Below, piece by piece: positions 45,508 through 54,529 of a DNA stretch of 64,000 bases. The stretch spans positions 3,162,001-3,226,000 of the forward strand of contig NZ_CP151802.1 of the NCBI RefSeq assembly GCF_038446665.1, written 5' to 3'. The position numbers were made by a program, and so were the translations under genes. This stretch comes from Lysobacter sp. FW306-1B-D06B (GTDB lineage Bacteria > Pseudomonadota > Gammaproteobacteria > Xanthomonadales > Xanthomonadaceae). A model generated the notes under the pieces. That model searched no databases and was not told where the DNA came from. It was given only the letters and a program-made list of their open reading frames with translations. Within the stretch, counting starts at the first letter, position 1, and each line of letters begins with the position of its first letter.

Positions 45508-47775
45508 TCAGGCCAGGCGATCGGCCGCCGCGACGATGTCGTCGTCGGACGGAATCACGAGGAAGGCGGCACCGGCGAGTGGCGTGTAGGTATCCACACC
45601 GACCACGCGCTGGAACGGACGCGCACCAAAGCCGCCTTCGGCGATCGCGGTCAGCACGCCCTCGCCCACGCCGGCGCTGTGACGGCCTTCGTCGACAATG
45701 AGGATGCGCTTGGCGGTCTTCGCCTGCGCGCGGATGTAGTCCTCGTTGAGCGGCACGAGCCAGCGCAGATCGACGACGCGCGCCTTCCAGCCATGCTTGC
45801 CTTCGATCGCACGGGCGGCGCGCAGGCTCATCGGCACGCCGTTGCCGTAGGTGAAGATGACCAGGTCGTCGTTGCCTTTGCCGTAGACGCGACCTTCGCC
45901 CAGTGGCATGGCTTCGTCCGGCTTCGGATACGTCGTCAGCCACTGCCCGTCGCCGGGCTCGTACAAGTCCTTGGTCATGTACAGCGCGATCGGCTCCAGG
46001 AACACGCTGACGCGGCCGTCCACCTTCGCCAGTGCCGTCAGCGTGCGCAGCATCGTCGCCGCGTCGTCGCCGCGCGAGGGGCAGCCGACGACGAGCCCCG
46101 GAATGTCGCGCAGCGCGGTGATCGAGTTGTCGTTGTGGAAGTGCCCACCAAACCCGCGCTGGTAACCCAGGCCGGCGATGCGCACGACCATCGGGTTGGC
46201 GTACTGGTTGTTGCTGAAGAACTGCAGCGACGCCGCTTCGCCGCGGATCTGGTCGCAGGCGTTGTGGAAGTACGCGAGGTACTGGATCTCCGGAATCGGC
46301 AGCATGCCGACGTTGGCGAAGCCCTGCGCCATGCCCAGGATCATCGTCTCGTCCAGCAGCGTGTTGAACACGCGTCGCGGCCCGAAGGCCTTCTGCAAGC
46401 CCTTCGTCACCGTGTAGACGCCACCCTTCTGCGCCACGTCCTCGCCGAACAGCAGCGTCTCGGGGTACTTGGCGAACAGGTCGTGGAGCGCGTTGTTGAT
46501 CTGGATGGCGAGATGGCGTGGCGGCTGGTTCTCCGGCAGCTTGCCTTCGCCGCCGAACACCTCCAGCCGGCGCTGCGCGAAATCGGCGCGCTGCGCTTCG
46601 GCCTGCACCTTCGCCGGCGTGTACGGCGCCAACGGCGCGATCACTTCGTCGAGATTGTCGAGCTTCGGGCGACGGTCGGCTTCCTCAGCGGCGGCGAAGC
46701 ATTTCTTGCGCGTCGCTTCGTACAGCTCGAGCACCTCGTCCTTCGACATCAGGCCCGATTCCAGCGCGATCGCGGCCGAACGCAGCAGCGGATCGGTGGC
46801 TTCCACCGCGCACAGCTCCTCGATCGAACGCCATTCGATCTCGAAGTCAGTGCCGGCGTGGCCCATGATGCGGGTGGTCTTCAGATGCAGGAACGTCGGC
46901 CGGCGCGTCGTGCGACAGTGCTCGACGGCGCGTTGCACGTCGGCGTAGCCGTTCGCCAGGTCGAGGCCGTCGGCGGCGAAGTAGTCCAGTCCGTCCATGT
47001 TGCGGAAGCGGTTGCCGATCCAGCCGCCCGGCGTCTTCACCGAGATGCCGATGCCATTGTCCTCGCACACGAACAGCACCGGCGCCGGCAGCTTCTGGTA
47101 GGCGGTCCAGGCGGCGGCGTTGAACGCGGTCTGCGCGGTGGCGTGGTTGGCCGAGGCGTCGCCGAAGGAGCAGATCGCGATGCTGTCGCCGGGAATCGGC
47201 AGCGTGTGGTTGAGTCGCTTGGCCGCTTCGATCGCCACCGCCGTGCCCAATGCCTTGGGAAGATGCGAGGCGATGGTCGAGGTCTGCGGCAGCACCCACA
47301 ACGGCTTGCTACCCCACACCTTGTGTCGGCCGCCGGAAGCGGGATCGTCCTTGCTGGCGGCGAAGCTCAGCGCCGAATCCATCACCGGATCCATGCCGGG
47401 AAGCTTGCGGAAGCGCTCGGCCATGAAGCCGCCGGAGCGGTAATGCAGGAACGCCGGATCGGTGTGGCGCGTCAGGCGCGCGACCATCGCGTTGCCTTCG
47501 TGGCCGCTGGAGCCGATGGTGTAGAAGACCTTGTTCTGCACGCGCAGCACGCGCGCCATGAGATCGAGGTGGCGACTGACGAGTTGCGATTCGAACAGCT
47601 CGCGAAAGCCCTTCGCGTCGAGCGCACTACCTTCCAGGATGGCATCGCCCGGCGCGGGGCGCGCATCGGCGCGACCGTTCCACGCCTTCACGAACTCGCT
47701 GAAATTGACGTCGCAGATCTCGGCCCGGTTGAGGCCTTTCATGCGCGCGGGGATGGGATTGGGGATCAAGGACAT
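45508..47775 (-). CDS. Fused E1 alpha/beta component of a 2-oxoacid dehydrogenase complex
   Basis: The 755-residue protein joins an E1-alpha domain (YTIGSSGHEGNAMVARLTR, and the thiamine-diphosphate motif SFGDASANHATAQTAFN) to an E1-beta domain (TLLFGEDVAQKGGVYTVTKG, MILGMAQGFANVGMLPIPEI, YGNGVPMSLRAA). Fusions like this are usually branched-chain-type, decarboxylating 2-oxoisovalerate or similar acids. The E2 and E3 genes are not adjacent, so the complex and substrate are unproven. GST, GNAT and glutaryl-CoA dehydrogenase genes follow the same direction upstream. Confidence 0.85.
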   Translation of the reverse strand: MSLIPNPIPARMKGLNRAEICDVNFSEFVKAWNGRADARPAPGDAILEGSALDAKGFRELFESQLVSRHLDLMARVLRVQNKVFYTIGSSGHEGNAMVARLTRHTDPAFLHYRSGGFMAERFRKLPGMDPVMDSALSFAASKDDPASGGRHKVWGSKPLWVLPQTSTIASHLPKALGTAVAIEAAKRLNHTLPIPGDSIAICSFGDASANHATAQTAFNAAAWTAYQKLPAPVLFVCEDNGIGISVKTPGGWIGNRFRNMDGLDYFAADGLDLANGYADVQRAVEHCRTTRRPTFLHLKTTRIMGHAGTDFEIEWRSIEELCAVEATDPLLRSAAIALESGLMSKDEVLELYEATRKKCFAAAEEADRRPKLDNLDEVIAPLAPYTPAKVQAEAQRADFAQRRLEVFGGEGKLPENQPPRHLAIQINNALHDLFAKYPETLLFGEDVAQKGGVYTVTKGLQKAFGPRRVFNTLLDETMILGMAQGFANVGMLPIPEIQYLAYFHNACDQIRGEAASLQFFSNNQYANPMVVRIAGLGYQRGFGGHFHNDNSITALRDIPGLVVGCPSRGDDAATMLRTLTALAKVDGRVSVFLEPIALYMTKDLYEPGDGQWLTTYPKPDEAMPLGEGRVYGKGNDDLVIFTYGNGVPMSLRAARAIEGKHGWKARVVDLRWLVPLNEDYIRAQAKTAKRILIVDEGRHSAGVGEGVLTAIAEGGFGARPFQRVVGVDTYTPLAGAAFLVIPSDDDIVAAADRLA

Positions 47776-47829
47776 GGTCGGTTCCGCAGGCGCGCGTCGC
47801 CGGACGCGGCCGTGTTCGTGATTCGGGGT

Positions 47830-48471
47830 TCAGTCCGGCAGGGCGAGCCGCGACAGGGCTTCGACGGGCGGCGCGGGCATGGCGACGAAACGCGGCGTCT
47901 GCCGCACGCGCTCCAGCCACGCCAGCACGGCCGGATATGCGGACAAGTCGAACCCGCCCTCGTCCGCCACGCCGGTGTAGGCGAACAGCGCGATGTCGGC
48001 GATCCCGTAGGCCTCGCCACTGAACCACGCGTTCGATTTCAGATGCTGCTCCATCACCGCGAGCGCCTGGTTTCCACGCTCGCGCAATTGCGGCAGCGAA
48101 GCGCGCCGCGGTGAATCCAGCGGGGTCCAGCCGCGAATGAAACGCGCCACGGCAATGTACGGCTCGTGGCTGTACTGCTCGAAGAACAGCCAGCTCAGCA
48201 CAAGCGCGCGCTGGTAGGTGTCGCCGACGAAGAACGGCGTGCCTTCGGCGAGGTAGCACAGGATCGCGTTCGACTCGGTCAGGATGCGACCGTCGTCGAG
48301 TTCGATCATCGGCACCTTGCCGTTGGGGTTTTTCGCCAGGTACTCCGGCGTGCGCGTGGCGCCGGCGGTACTGTCGACGTCCACCCATTTGAACTCGCGT
48401 TCCAGTTGCGTGAGCAGCAGGCGCAGCTTGTGGCAGTTGCCGGAAGCGGAATATCCGTAGACGGTGATCAC
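47830..48471 (-). CDS. Glutathione S-transferase family protein
   Basis: The 213-residue product has a thioredoxin-like N domain (ITVYGYSASGNCHKLRLLL, with Ser/Cys in the active-site region; PNGKVPMIELDDG with the cis-Pro; LTESNAILCYL binding glutathione) and an all-helical C domain (YGIADIALFAYTGVAD). GTG 48471 is the start: it overlaps the GNAT stop (GTGA) and begins exactly at the fold. The substrate is unknown. Confidence 0.88.
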   Translation of the reverse strand: MITVYGYSASGNCHKLRLLLTQLEREFKWVDVDSTAGATRTPEYLAKNPNGKVPMIELDDGRILTESNAILCYLAEGTPFFVGDTYQRALVLSWLFFEQYSHEPYIAVARFIRGWTPLDSPRRASLPQLRERGNQALAVMEQHLKSNAWFSGEAYGIADIALFAYTGVADEGGFDLSAYPAVLAWLERVRQTPRFVAMPAPPVEALSRLALPD

Positions 48472-49022
48472 TTTGCGCCCTCGCGTTCGCGTCGCGCCAG
48501 CCATTGCTCGCGCGACTGGCCCCAGATTTCGATGTCCTTGGTGTCGTACGGCGCCGGCAGCCGGCCCATGCGCAGCAGGGTCGATCCGAGTTTGGCGGCC
48601 ACGGACTTCGAGTTGGTGTTCTCCGGACCGATGGTGTGGATCACCTCGCTCCAGCCCAGTTCGTCGAACGACCAGTCGATCGTCGCGATCGCCGCTTCCG
48701 GCCCGTAACCACGGCCCCAGCGATCGCGCACGATGCTCCAGCCCACTTCCGTGCCCGGCCAGCCTTCCGGCTGCCACGGGCCCACGCGACCGACCCACTC
48801 GCCGCTGGCCTTCTCGATCACCGAGAACATCGCGAAGCCCTTGAGGTGCCACACGCCAATCATCGCGGCGAAGCTGCGCCATGCGGCCGGACGCGCTTCG
48901 ACGCCGCCGATGTGGCGGCAGGTTTCCTCATCGGCCTTAAACGCCGCCCAGGCCTCGAAGTCCTCGGCCTGCGGCGGGCGCAGGATCAGTCGCTGCGTTT
49001 CGAGTGTGGGACCCAGCTGCAT
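48468..49022 (-). CDS. GNAT family N-acetyltransferase (RimJ/RimL-like)
   Basis: The 184-residue product is an Acetyltransf_3-type GNAT: LETQRLILRPPQAEDFEAWA at the start, VGRVGPWQPEGWPGTEVGWSI, the acetyl-CoA loop VRDRWGRGYGPEAA and IGPENTNSKSVAAKLG. Such enzymes acetylate protein N termini or small amines. I choose ATG 49022; an in-frame GTG at 49034 directly after the gcdH stop is an alternative adding four residues. It is coupled to the GST gene downstream. Confidence 0.87.
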   Translation of the reverse strand: MQLGPTLETQRLILRPPQAEDFEAWAAFKADEETCRHIGGVEARPAAWRSFAAMIGVWHLKGFAMFSVIEKASGEWVGRVGPWQPEGWPGTEVGWSIVRDRWGRGYGPEAAIATIDWSFDELGWSEVIHTIGPENTNSKSVAAKLGSTLLRMGRLPAPYDTKDIEIWGQSREQWLARREREGAK

Positions 49023-49034
49023 CGCCGGCCCCAC

Positions 49035-50198
49035 TCAGAACGCGTTGATGCCGGTGAGTTCACGCCCGATCACGAGCTGGTGCACGGTCTCGGTGCCTTC
49101 GTACGTGATCACCGATTCCAGGTTCAGCGCGTGGCGGATCGCGGCGTGTTCGGTGGTGATGCCGGCGCCGCCGAGCAGGTCACGGCATTCGCGCGCGATG
49201 TCGATCGCCATGCGGCAGTTGTTCCACTTCGCCAGCGAGACCTGCGCCGGCTGCATGGTGCCCGCGTCCTTCAGGCGACCCAGCTGCAGCACCAGCAGCT
49301 GCGCGAGCGTGATGCGACGGGCCATCTCGGCCATCTTGATCTGCGCGCTCTGCGTGGCCGCCACGGGGCGGTCGAACAGGATGCGTTCCTTGGTGTAGTT
49401 CAGCGCTTCATCCAGGCACGCGATGGCGGCGCCGATCGGGCCCCAGGTGATGCCGTAGCGCGCCTGCGTGAGGCAGCCCAGCGGACCCTTCAGACCCTTC
49501 ACGTTGGGCAGTCGGTTGGCGTCGGGCACGCGCACGTTGTCGAAGAACAGCGAGCTGGTCACCGAGGCGCGCAGGCTCATCTTGTGCTTGATTTCCTGCG
49601 CGGCGAAGCCGGGCATGCCCTTTTCGACGACGAAGCCCTGGATGCCTTCATCCGTCTGCGCCCAGACGATGGCGATGTCGGCGACGTTGCCGTTGGTGAT
49701 CCACATCTTGGAACCGTTGAGGATCCAGTCGCCGCCGTCGCGCCGGGCGTTGGTCTTCATGTTCGCCGGATCGGAACCGCCGTGCGGTTCGGTCAGGCCG
49801 AAGCAGCCGATGACCTTGCCGGCGGCCATGTCGGGCAGCCAGCGCTCGCGCTGTTCTTCGCTGCCGTAGGCGTAGATGGGGTACATGCACAGCGAGGACT
49901 GCACGCTGACGAAGCTGCGGATGCCGCTGTCGCCGCGTTCCAGCTCCTGGCAGATCAGGCCGTAGCTGACGGCGTTGAGGCCGGCGCAGCCGTACTTCTC
50001 GGGCAGCGAGGAGCCCAGCAGGCCCAGCTCGGCGATCTCGCCGACCAGTTCCTTCGGGAAACGACCCTGGTCGAAGGCGTCGCCGATGATCGGCAATACG
50101 CGCTCGTTGGTGAACCGGGCCACCGTGTCCTGTACGGCGCGCTCCTCTTCGGTGAGCAGGGAGCGGACGTCGAAGAGGTCGTACGGATGCAGGGCCAT
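49035..50198 (-). CDS. gcdH: Glutaryl-CoA dehydrogenase
   Basis: The 387-residue acyl-CoA dehydrogenase converts glutaryl-CoA to crotonyl-CoA in lysine/tryptophan degradation. It begins HPYDLFDVRSLLTEEERAV and has CFGLTEPHGGSDPANMKT for FAD/substrate, ILNGSKMWITNGNVADI, the conserved Arg in LTQARYGITWGPIGAA, and the catalytic Glu in TYEGTETVHQLVIGRELTG, ending GINAF. This tail and the Arg distinguish GCDH from other members. ATG 50198 is the family start; the frame is open upstream without homology. Confidence 0.92.
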   Translation of the reverse strand: MALHPYDLFDVRSLLTEEERAVQDTVARFTNERVLPIIGDAFDQGRFPKELVGEIAELGLLGSSLPEKYGCAGLNAVSYGLICQELERGDSGIRSFVSVQSSLCMYPIYAYGSEEQRERWLPDMAAGKVIGCFGLTEPHGGSDPANMKTNARRDGGDWILNGSKMWITNGNVADIAIVWAQTDEGIQGFVVEKGMPGFAAQEIKHKMSLRASVTSSLFFDNVRVPDANRLPNVKGLKGPLGCLTQARYGITWGPIGAAIACLDEALNYTKERILFDRPVAATQSAQIKMAEMARRITLAQLLVLQLGRLKDAGTMQPAQVSLAKWNNCRMAIDIARECRDLLGGAGITTEHAAIRHALNLESVITYEGTETVHQLVIGRELTGINAF

Positions 50199-50301
50199 GG
50201 CGCGCTCGACTAGGGGAAAGACCGCCATTGTACGGGGGCCCCGCGGCGGGGGTAAGGCTGCGTAAACGCTTGCGGCACCAGGGATTTCCGCAGCGCCAAA
50301 G

Positions 50302-50330
50302 AAAACGGGGCCGGATCGCTCCGGCCCCGT
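50302..50330 (-). terminator. Rho-independent terminator after the glycine-zipper gene
   Basis: ACGGGGCCGGA (50305-50315) pairs over 11 bases with TCCGGCCCCGT (50320-50330) around a four-base loop; on the minus strand TTTT follows at 50305-50302. Confidence 0.8.
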
Positions 50331-50357
50331 CGGGTACTTCGGCAATGTCCTGCGGTA

Positions 50358-51164
50358 TCAGCCGCGCGTGGTGCCCGCGGCGGCGGCGGTCTGCGTCACG
50401 ACCTGGCCGTCGATCACCGGCAGACGGCCCGCGACCGGGCGCTCGTCCATGCGGATGGTCTGCTCGGTGCCTTCGTAGCGGTAGGTCACGTCGTAGCCGA
50501 TGACCTTGTCTTCTTCGCCCAACAGGATGCGGCTGCCCGGCTTGCTGTCGGTGCGCATGGTGCCGGTGGTGCCGTCCGGGTTGCGGTACGTCACGTTGTA
50601 GCCGGTCACGCGCGAGGACTCGGACGTCGAGGACACGGTGTGGCACTGGCGCTCGGTACGGCTGGTGACCTTGCCGCCGACGTGGCGCTTGTCGATCTGG
50701 TTGCCGATGAAGCCACCGGCCACCGCGCCGCCGACGGTCGCGGCCTTCTTGCCGTTGCCGCCGCCCACCTGGTTGCCCAGCAGGCCGCCGATGACCGCGC
50801 CGGCCACGGTGCCGCCGACGTTGCCGTCACGCTCCGGGGCGCGCTCCTGCACGACCACGTCCTCGCAGACTTCGCGCGGGGTCGAGGTGGTGCTGGTCTC
50901 ACGGATGGCGTCGGTGCCGATGACCGTCGCGTAGAGCTTTTCCTTCTCCGAGACCGCCTTGACGTTGGTCACGTCGGCGTATTCGACCTTGTTGGCATCG
51001 ATCGCGCCGTCGGCGCCGATATCGCCCTCCTGGCCAGGCAGGGCCTCGGCGCCGGTCGCCGCGGCCGGGGTCGTGTCGTTGCTGCGGAAGCTGTTGAATG
51101 CGGCCACTGCGACACCGCCGACGAGCAGCGAAGCCAGGGCGACAGCGAGCATGTTCTTGTTCAT
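50358..51164 (-). CDS. Glycine-zipper 2TM-domain surface protein
   Basis: The 268-residue product has an N-terminal membrane helix or uncleaved signal (MLAVALASLLVGGVAVAAF). An acidic linker leads to a glycine-zipper pair near 115-160 (GGTVAGAVIGGLLGNQVGGG and VGGAVAGGFIGNQIDKRH), like Rickettsia 17-kDa antigen family proteins. The second half repeats a beta motif, VTGYNVTYRNPDGTTGTMR and VIGYDVTYRYEGTEQTIRMD, so it was probably duplicated. Likely envelope-associated; role unknown. Confidence 0.8.
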   Translation of the reverse strand: MNKNMLAVALASLLVGGVAVAAFNSFRSNDTTPAAATGAEALPGQEGDIGADGAIDANKVEYADVTNVKAVSEKEKLYATVIGTDAIRETSTTSTPREVCEDVVVQERAPERDGNVGGTVAGAVIGGLLGNQVGGGNGKKAATVGGAVAGGFIGNQIDKRHVGGKVTSRTERQCHTVSSTSESSRVTGYNVTYRNPDGTTGTMRTDSKPGSRILLGEEDKVIGYDVTYRYEGTEQTIRMDERPVAGRLPVIDGQVVTQTAAAAGTTRG

Positions 51165-51327
51165 TTCTAGCCTCTGCGGCGGGTGGGCCCGCGGTTGGTG
51201 GATGGCGCCATTCGAGCACTGGCAAGCTGAACGGCCGCCGATTTTTTAACATCAAGCTGTCGAAACTGTGAACTGGTTTAGGCACGCTACTTGGCGTCTC
51301 TGGGACCACCGTCAAACTGGATCTGCC

Positions 51328-51546
51328 ATGGCCTCCCCAATCACTGCCCCGCTGCTCGGCTATTTGTCGAAGCTCAGCTTCCCGCGCCTGTTCCTGGTGG
51401 CGGCGGCCCTGTTCCTGGTGGATCTGGTCGTGCCCGACTTCATTCCACTGGCGGATGAACTCCTGCTCGGCCTGGGCACGCTGCTCCTGGCGAGCTGGAA
51501 AAAGCGCAAGGACGCCCCACTCCCGCCCCCGCCGGTCCAGCGCTGA
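51328..51546 (+). CDS. Small membrane protein, DUF6116-like
   Basis: The 72-residue product has an amphipathic start (ITAPLLGYLSKLSFPRLF), one or two membrane helices (LVAAALFLVDLVVPDFIPLA and LLLGLGTLLLASW) and a Lys/Pro tail. The pattern is one I associate with small Xanthomonadaceae proteins (DUF6116); no function is known to me. ATG 51328 is preferred over an in-frame start at 51268. It ends 8 bp before tatD and is probably cotranscribed. Confidence 0.65.
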   Translation: MASPITAPLLGYLSKLSFPRLFLVAAALFLVDLVVPDFIPLADELLLGLGTLLLASWKKRKDAPLPPPPVQR

Positions 51547-51554
51547 ATCCGCCC

Positions 51555-52328
51555 GTGCCCGCGCTCGTCGACACCCACTGCCACCTGGATGACGCCGAGT
51601 TCGACCGCGACCGCGATGCGGTGATCGAACGCGCACGTGAGGCCGGCGTGGACCGGCAGATCGTGCCCGCGGTGGACGCCGCGAGCTGGCCGAAACTGCG
51701 CGAGGTCTGCGCGGCCGACGAGCGCCTGCACGCCGCCTACGGCCTGCACCCGATGCTGCTGGACGTCCACCGCGACGAGCACCTCGTGCAACTGCGCGAA
51801 TGGATCGAACGCGAGCGCCCCGTCGCCGTGGGCGAATGCGGGCTGGACTACTTCATCGAAGGGCTCGATCCCGATCGCCAGCAGCATTTCTTCGAGGGGC
51901 AACTTAAGATCGCGCGCGACTTCGACCTGCCCGTCATCGTGCACGCGCGCCGCGCCGTGGATGCGGTGATCGCGACGATCCGCCGCATCAGCGGGCTACG
52001 CGGCGTGGTGCACAGCTTCTCGGGCAGCCAGGAGCAGGCGAAACAATTGTGGAAGCACGGCTTCCTGCTCGGGCTCGGCGGGCCGGTCACCTACGACCGC
52101 GCCAACCGGCTGCGCAAACTCGCCGCGACCATGCCAATCGAACACCTGCTGCTGGAAACCGATGCGCCCGATCAGCCGGACGCGTGCATCCGCGGCCAAC
52201 GCAACGAGCCCTCGCGACTGCCGCAGGTGTTGGCGACCATCGCCGAGCTGCGCGGCGAGTCCGTCGAGGCCGTCGCCCGCGCCACCAGCGCGAACGCCGA
52301 GCGCCTGTTCGCCCTGCCCCGCACCTAA
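51555..52328 (+). CDS. tatD: TatD family metal-dependent deoxyribonuclease
   Basis: The 257-residue TIM-barrel hydrolase has VDTHCHLDDAEFDRDRDAVI at the start (metal-binding His-x-His), AVGECGLDYFIEGLDPDRQ, IVHARRAVDAVI, VVHSFSG and LLETDAPDQPD, all metal-site residues of the TatD family. Members are 3'-5' exonucleases used in repair and RNA quality control. The start is GTG at 51555. Its TAA overlaps the tcdA stop by three bases, tail to tail. Confidence 0.92.
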   Translation: MPALVDTHCHLDDAEFDRDRDAVIERAREAGVDRQIVPAVDAASWPKLREVCAADERLHAAYGLHPMLLDVHRDEHLVQLREWIERERPVAVGECGLDYFIEGLDPDRQQHFFEGQLKIARDFDLPVIVHARRAVDAVIATIRRISGLRGVVHSFSGSQEQAKQLWKHGFLLGLGGPVTYDRANRLRKLAATMPIEHLLLETDAPDQPDACIRGQRNEPSRLPQVLATIAELRGESVEAVARATSANAERLFALPRT

Positions 52329-53173
52329 GCGCGCGCGGCGCCCTTGCGCTTGAGCAGCAGCTCCAGCGCGCGCCCGACCGCCGCGAAGGCGAACGTGCCG
52401 GTGATGTGCGTCGCAGCGCCCAGGCCGGCACCGCAGTCCAGCTTCAGCGCCGCGTCGCCGGACACTTGCGGGCGGATGCCGCAGACCGTGCCGTCGGGTT
52501 GCGGGTACTTCACGTTCTCCAGCGAGTAGATCGCGGAGATGCCGAAGTAGCGGTCGGCGTTCTTCGGGAAATTGAACTCGCTGCGCAGCTTCTTGCGCAC
52601 CAGCGCCAGCATCGCGTCGTGCTCGGTGCGCGAAAGATCGCGCACGCGCACCAGGGTCGCGTCGGTGCGACCACCGGCCGAGCCGACCACGATCAACGGC
52701 AGCTTGCGGCGCCGGCACCACGCGGCCATCACGACCTTGGTCCGAAAGCTGTCGCAGGCATCGATGACCAGATCGAAGCCACGGTCCAGCATTTCCTCCA
52801 GGTTCGAGGGCGTGACGAAGCTGGCGATGGCCTCCACCGTAATCTGCGGGTTGATCGCGCGGCTGCGTTCGGCCATCGCCTCCACCTTCACGCGACCGTA
52901 CTGGCCGGCGAGCGCCGGCAACTGGCGGTTGGTGTTGGAAACGCACAGGTCGTCGGCGTCGATCAGGGTCAGGTGGCCCACGCCGGTACGCGCCAGCGCC
53001 TCGGCCACCCAAGAGCCCACGCCGCCCATGCCGATCACCGCAACGCGGCAGCCGGCCAGATGCGCGACGGTCCCCGTGCCGTAAAGGCGATCCACGCCGG
53101 CGAAGCGTTCTAGCCACGCGGGGTCGAGGGCGTGTTCGGGGACGGTCTGCGCGGGAATGGGGGACGTGCTCAT
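52325..53173 (-). CDS. tcdA: tRNA threonylcarbamoyladenosine dehydratase
   Basis: The 282-residue E1-like enzyme uses ATP to cyclise t6A37 to ct6A in tRNA. It has the nucleotide site VAVIGMGGVGSWVAEALARTGVG, LIDADDLCVSNTNRQ, VIDACDSFRTKVVMAAWCRR and GSAGGRTDATLVRVRDLS, ending with a hydrophobic C-terminal helix. The length and the FAGVDRLYGTG start match the TcdA/CsdL family. It is convergent with tatD. Confidence 0.92.
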   Translation of the reverse strand: MSTSPIPAQTVPEHALDPAWLERFAGVDRLYGTGTVAHLAGCRVAVIGMGGVGSWVAEALARTGVGHLTLIDADDLCVSNTNRQLPALAGQYGRVKVEAMAERSRAINPQITVEAIASFVTPSNLEEMLDRGFDLVIDACDSFRTKVVMAAWCRRRKLPLIVVGSAGGRTDATLVRVRDLSRTEHDAMLALVRKKLRSEFNFPKNADRYFGISAIYSLENVKYPQPDGTVCGIRPQVSGDAALKLDCGAGLGAATHITGTFAFAAVGRALELLLKRKGAARA

Positions 53174-53256
53174 CGCGACATTGTAAGCGCCGCGCGGGCA
53201 CGGGCCGTTCCGGAGCGCGTGCTATCGTGCCGCGAATTCTCGGATCGAGGCCAGGC

Positions 53257-53691
53257 ATGAGCACCCAGCCCAGCAAGCCGCGCAGCAACGCTTCGCGTTA
53301 TCTGTTCCTGTTCTTGATCGGCCTGGTGATCGGCGTCGTCGCCACGGTGATGGCGATGCGGGCCATCGACGCGCGCAAGGACCATTTCCACGACGGCGTG
53401 ATGCACGTACAGCAGTGGCACCTGGGGCAGTTGAAGAAGAAGGTCGAGCAGAATCGTTGCGCCGCCACCGACGTGCTGCCCAACCTCAAGGCGCTGCGCA
53501 CCATGGCCGACGATCTGGAGCCGGCCTTCCCGGACCTCGCCGACGACAAGCGCTTCGCCGAACACGCAAGCAAGATGCGCGCGCGACTGGACGCCGCGCT
53601 GGCCAACCCGCCGCTCAGCTGCGCCAGCGTGGGCACGCTCGCGCAAGGCATCGGCGAATCGTGCAAGGGTTGTCATCAGGACTTCCGCTGA
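53257..53691 (+). CDS. Membrane-anchored cytochrome c'-like monohaem protein
   Basis: The 144-residue product has a single membrane helix near residues 14-36 (YLFLFLIGLVIGVVATVMAM) and a helical periplasmic domain. The extreme C terminus reads GESCKGCHQDFR, a CxxCH haem c attachment site placed as in cytochrome c'/c556, where the motif lies in the last helix. The expected N-terminal axial ligand is not certain. The start at 53257 has AGG upstream. It is likely a small electron or gas-binding protein; unassigned. Confidence 0.7.
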   Translation: MSTQPSKPRSNASRYLFLFLIGLVIGVVATVMAMRAIDARKDHFHDGVMHVQQWHLGQLKKKVEQNRCAATDVLPNLKALRTMADDLEPAFPDLADDKRFAEHASKMRARLDAALANPPLSCASVGTLAQGIGESCKGCHQDFR

Positions 53692-53817
53692 CTGAACGTT
53701 CCGGAAAGCGCGAACGGGGAACGGCCTGACATTGATCGGCAGTTCACTGCGCCGCGTCTAGCGTGACCGCCATGGCGACGGGGCCGACTCGGCCCGGCCA
53801 TCCACAAGGAGTCGCGC

Positions 53818-54306
53818 ATGAATATCCAGAACGTCCGTCTGCTCGGTGTCGCCGCTGCCGCCACCATCGCGCTGGCCGGCTGCGCCACCTCGCCCGGCTA
53901 CAGCAGCGCGCCGGCGCCGAGCTATGGCGGCGGCGGTTACAGCACCACGCCCGCCAACTGCTACGACTGCGGCACCGTGACGCGCATCGAGCAGGTGAGT
54001 GCCGGCAGCAGCGCGCCCAGCGCCACGGGCGCGATCCTGGGCGGCATCGTCGGTGCCGTGGCCGGCCATGAGATCTCGGCCCACACCGGCGGCAGCAAGG
54101 GCAACCAGAACGTCTCCGCGGCCGCTGGCGCAGTCGGCGGCGCTTTGGCCGGCAATGCGATCCAGAAGAACACCAACAACGCTTCGTTCAACGTGTATGT
54201 GCGCATGAACGACGGCCGCAGCACCGTGGTCACGCAGAAGGACCTGGGCAATATCCGCGAAGGGTCCTATGTGCGCGTTTACAACGGCAAGGCCTGGGCG
54301 CAGTAA
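53818..54306 (+). CDS. Glycine-zipper 2TM-domain lipoprotein
   Basis: The 162-residue product has a lipoprotein signal (LLGVAAAATIALAGCA; Cys22) and a Gly/Ser/Tyr-rich linker. A glycine-zipper pair (ATGAILGGIVGAVAGHEIS and AAGAVGGALAGNAIQK) follows, then a short beta end (VYVRMNDGRSTVVTQKDLG). This is the SlyB/Pcp type of outer-membrane lipoprotein, linked to envelope stability. An AAGGAG-like site precedes ATG 53818. A strong terminator follows. Confidence 0.85.
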   Translation: MNIQNVRLLGVAAAATIALAGCATSPGYSSAPAPSYGGGGYSTTPANCYDCGTVTRIEQVSAGSSAPSATGAILGGIVGAVAGHEISAHTGGSKGNQNVSAAAGAVGGALAGNAIQKNTNNASFNVYVRMNDGRSTVVTQKDLGNIREGSYVRVYNGKAWAQ

Positions 54307-54323
54307 CTCCCGCATACGGAAAA

Positions 54324-54349
54324 AAACGGCCCGCGCAAGCGGGCCGTTT
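54324..54349 (+). terminator. Rho-independent terminator of the lipoprotein gene
   Basis: AAACGGCCCGC (54324-54334) pairs with GCGGGCCGTTT (54339-54349) across a GCAA tetraloop, ending in TTT. The remaining bases to 54460 hold nothing I can support. Confidence 0.8.
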
Positions 54350-54462
54350 CATTTGCAGCGAGGGCAGCAAAGACTGCACGGCGATATGCGGATTCGACAT
54401 CGGGATTATCGATGACCCACGCCTGCATACTCGCGAGGTTTGCGCGAGTGGGATCGGAAAAA

Positions 54463-54490
54463 GAAAAACCCGGCGGTTGCCGGGTTTTTC
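54463..54490 (-). terminator. Bidirectional terminator after the cold-shock gene
   Basis: A perfect 12-bp stem, GAAAAACCCGGC (54463-54474) with its complement (54479-54490), encloses GGTT. It provides T tracts on both strands and can end csp transcription on the minus strand. Confidence 0.85.
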
Positions 54491-54529
54491 ATTGCCTGTC
54501 GCGACGAACGCGACTGCAGCGGCTCCGGA

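Noticed and set aside
45334..48114. Roughly 2.8-kb open frame on the plus strand opposite asnB and the E1 gene
   Set aside because: No domain pattern; both sense genes have complete catalytic motifs. It is a GC-driven shadow.
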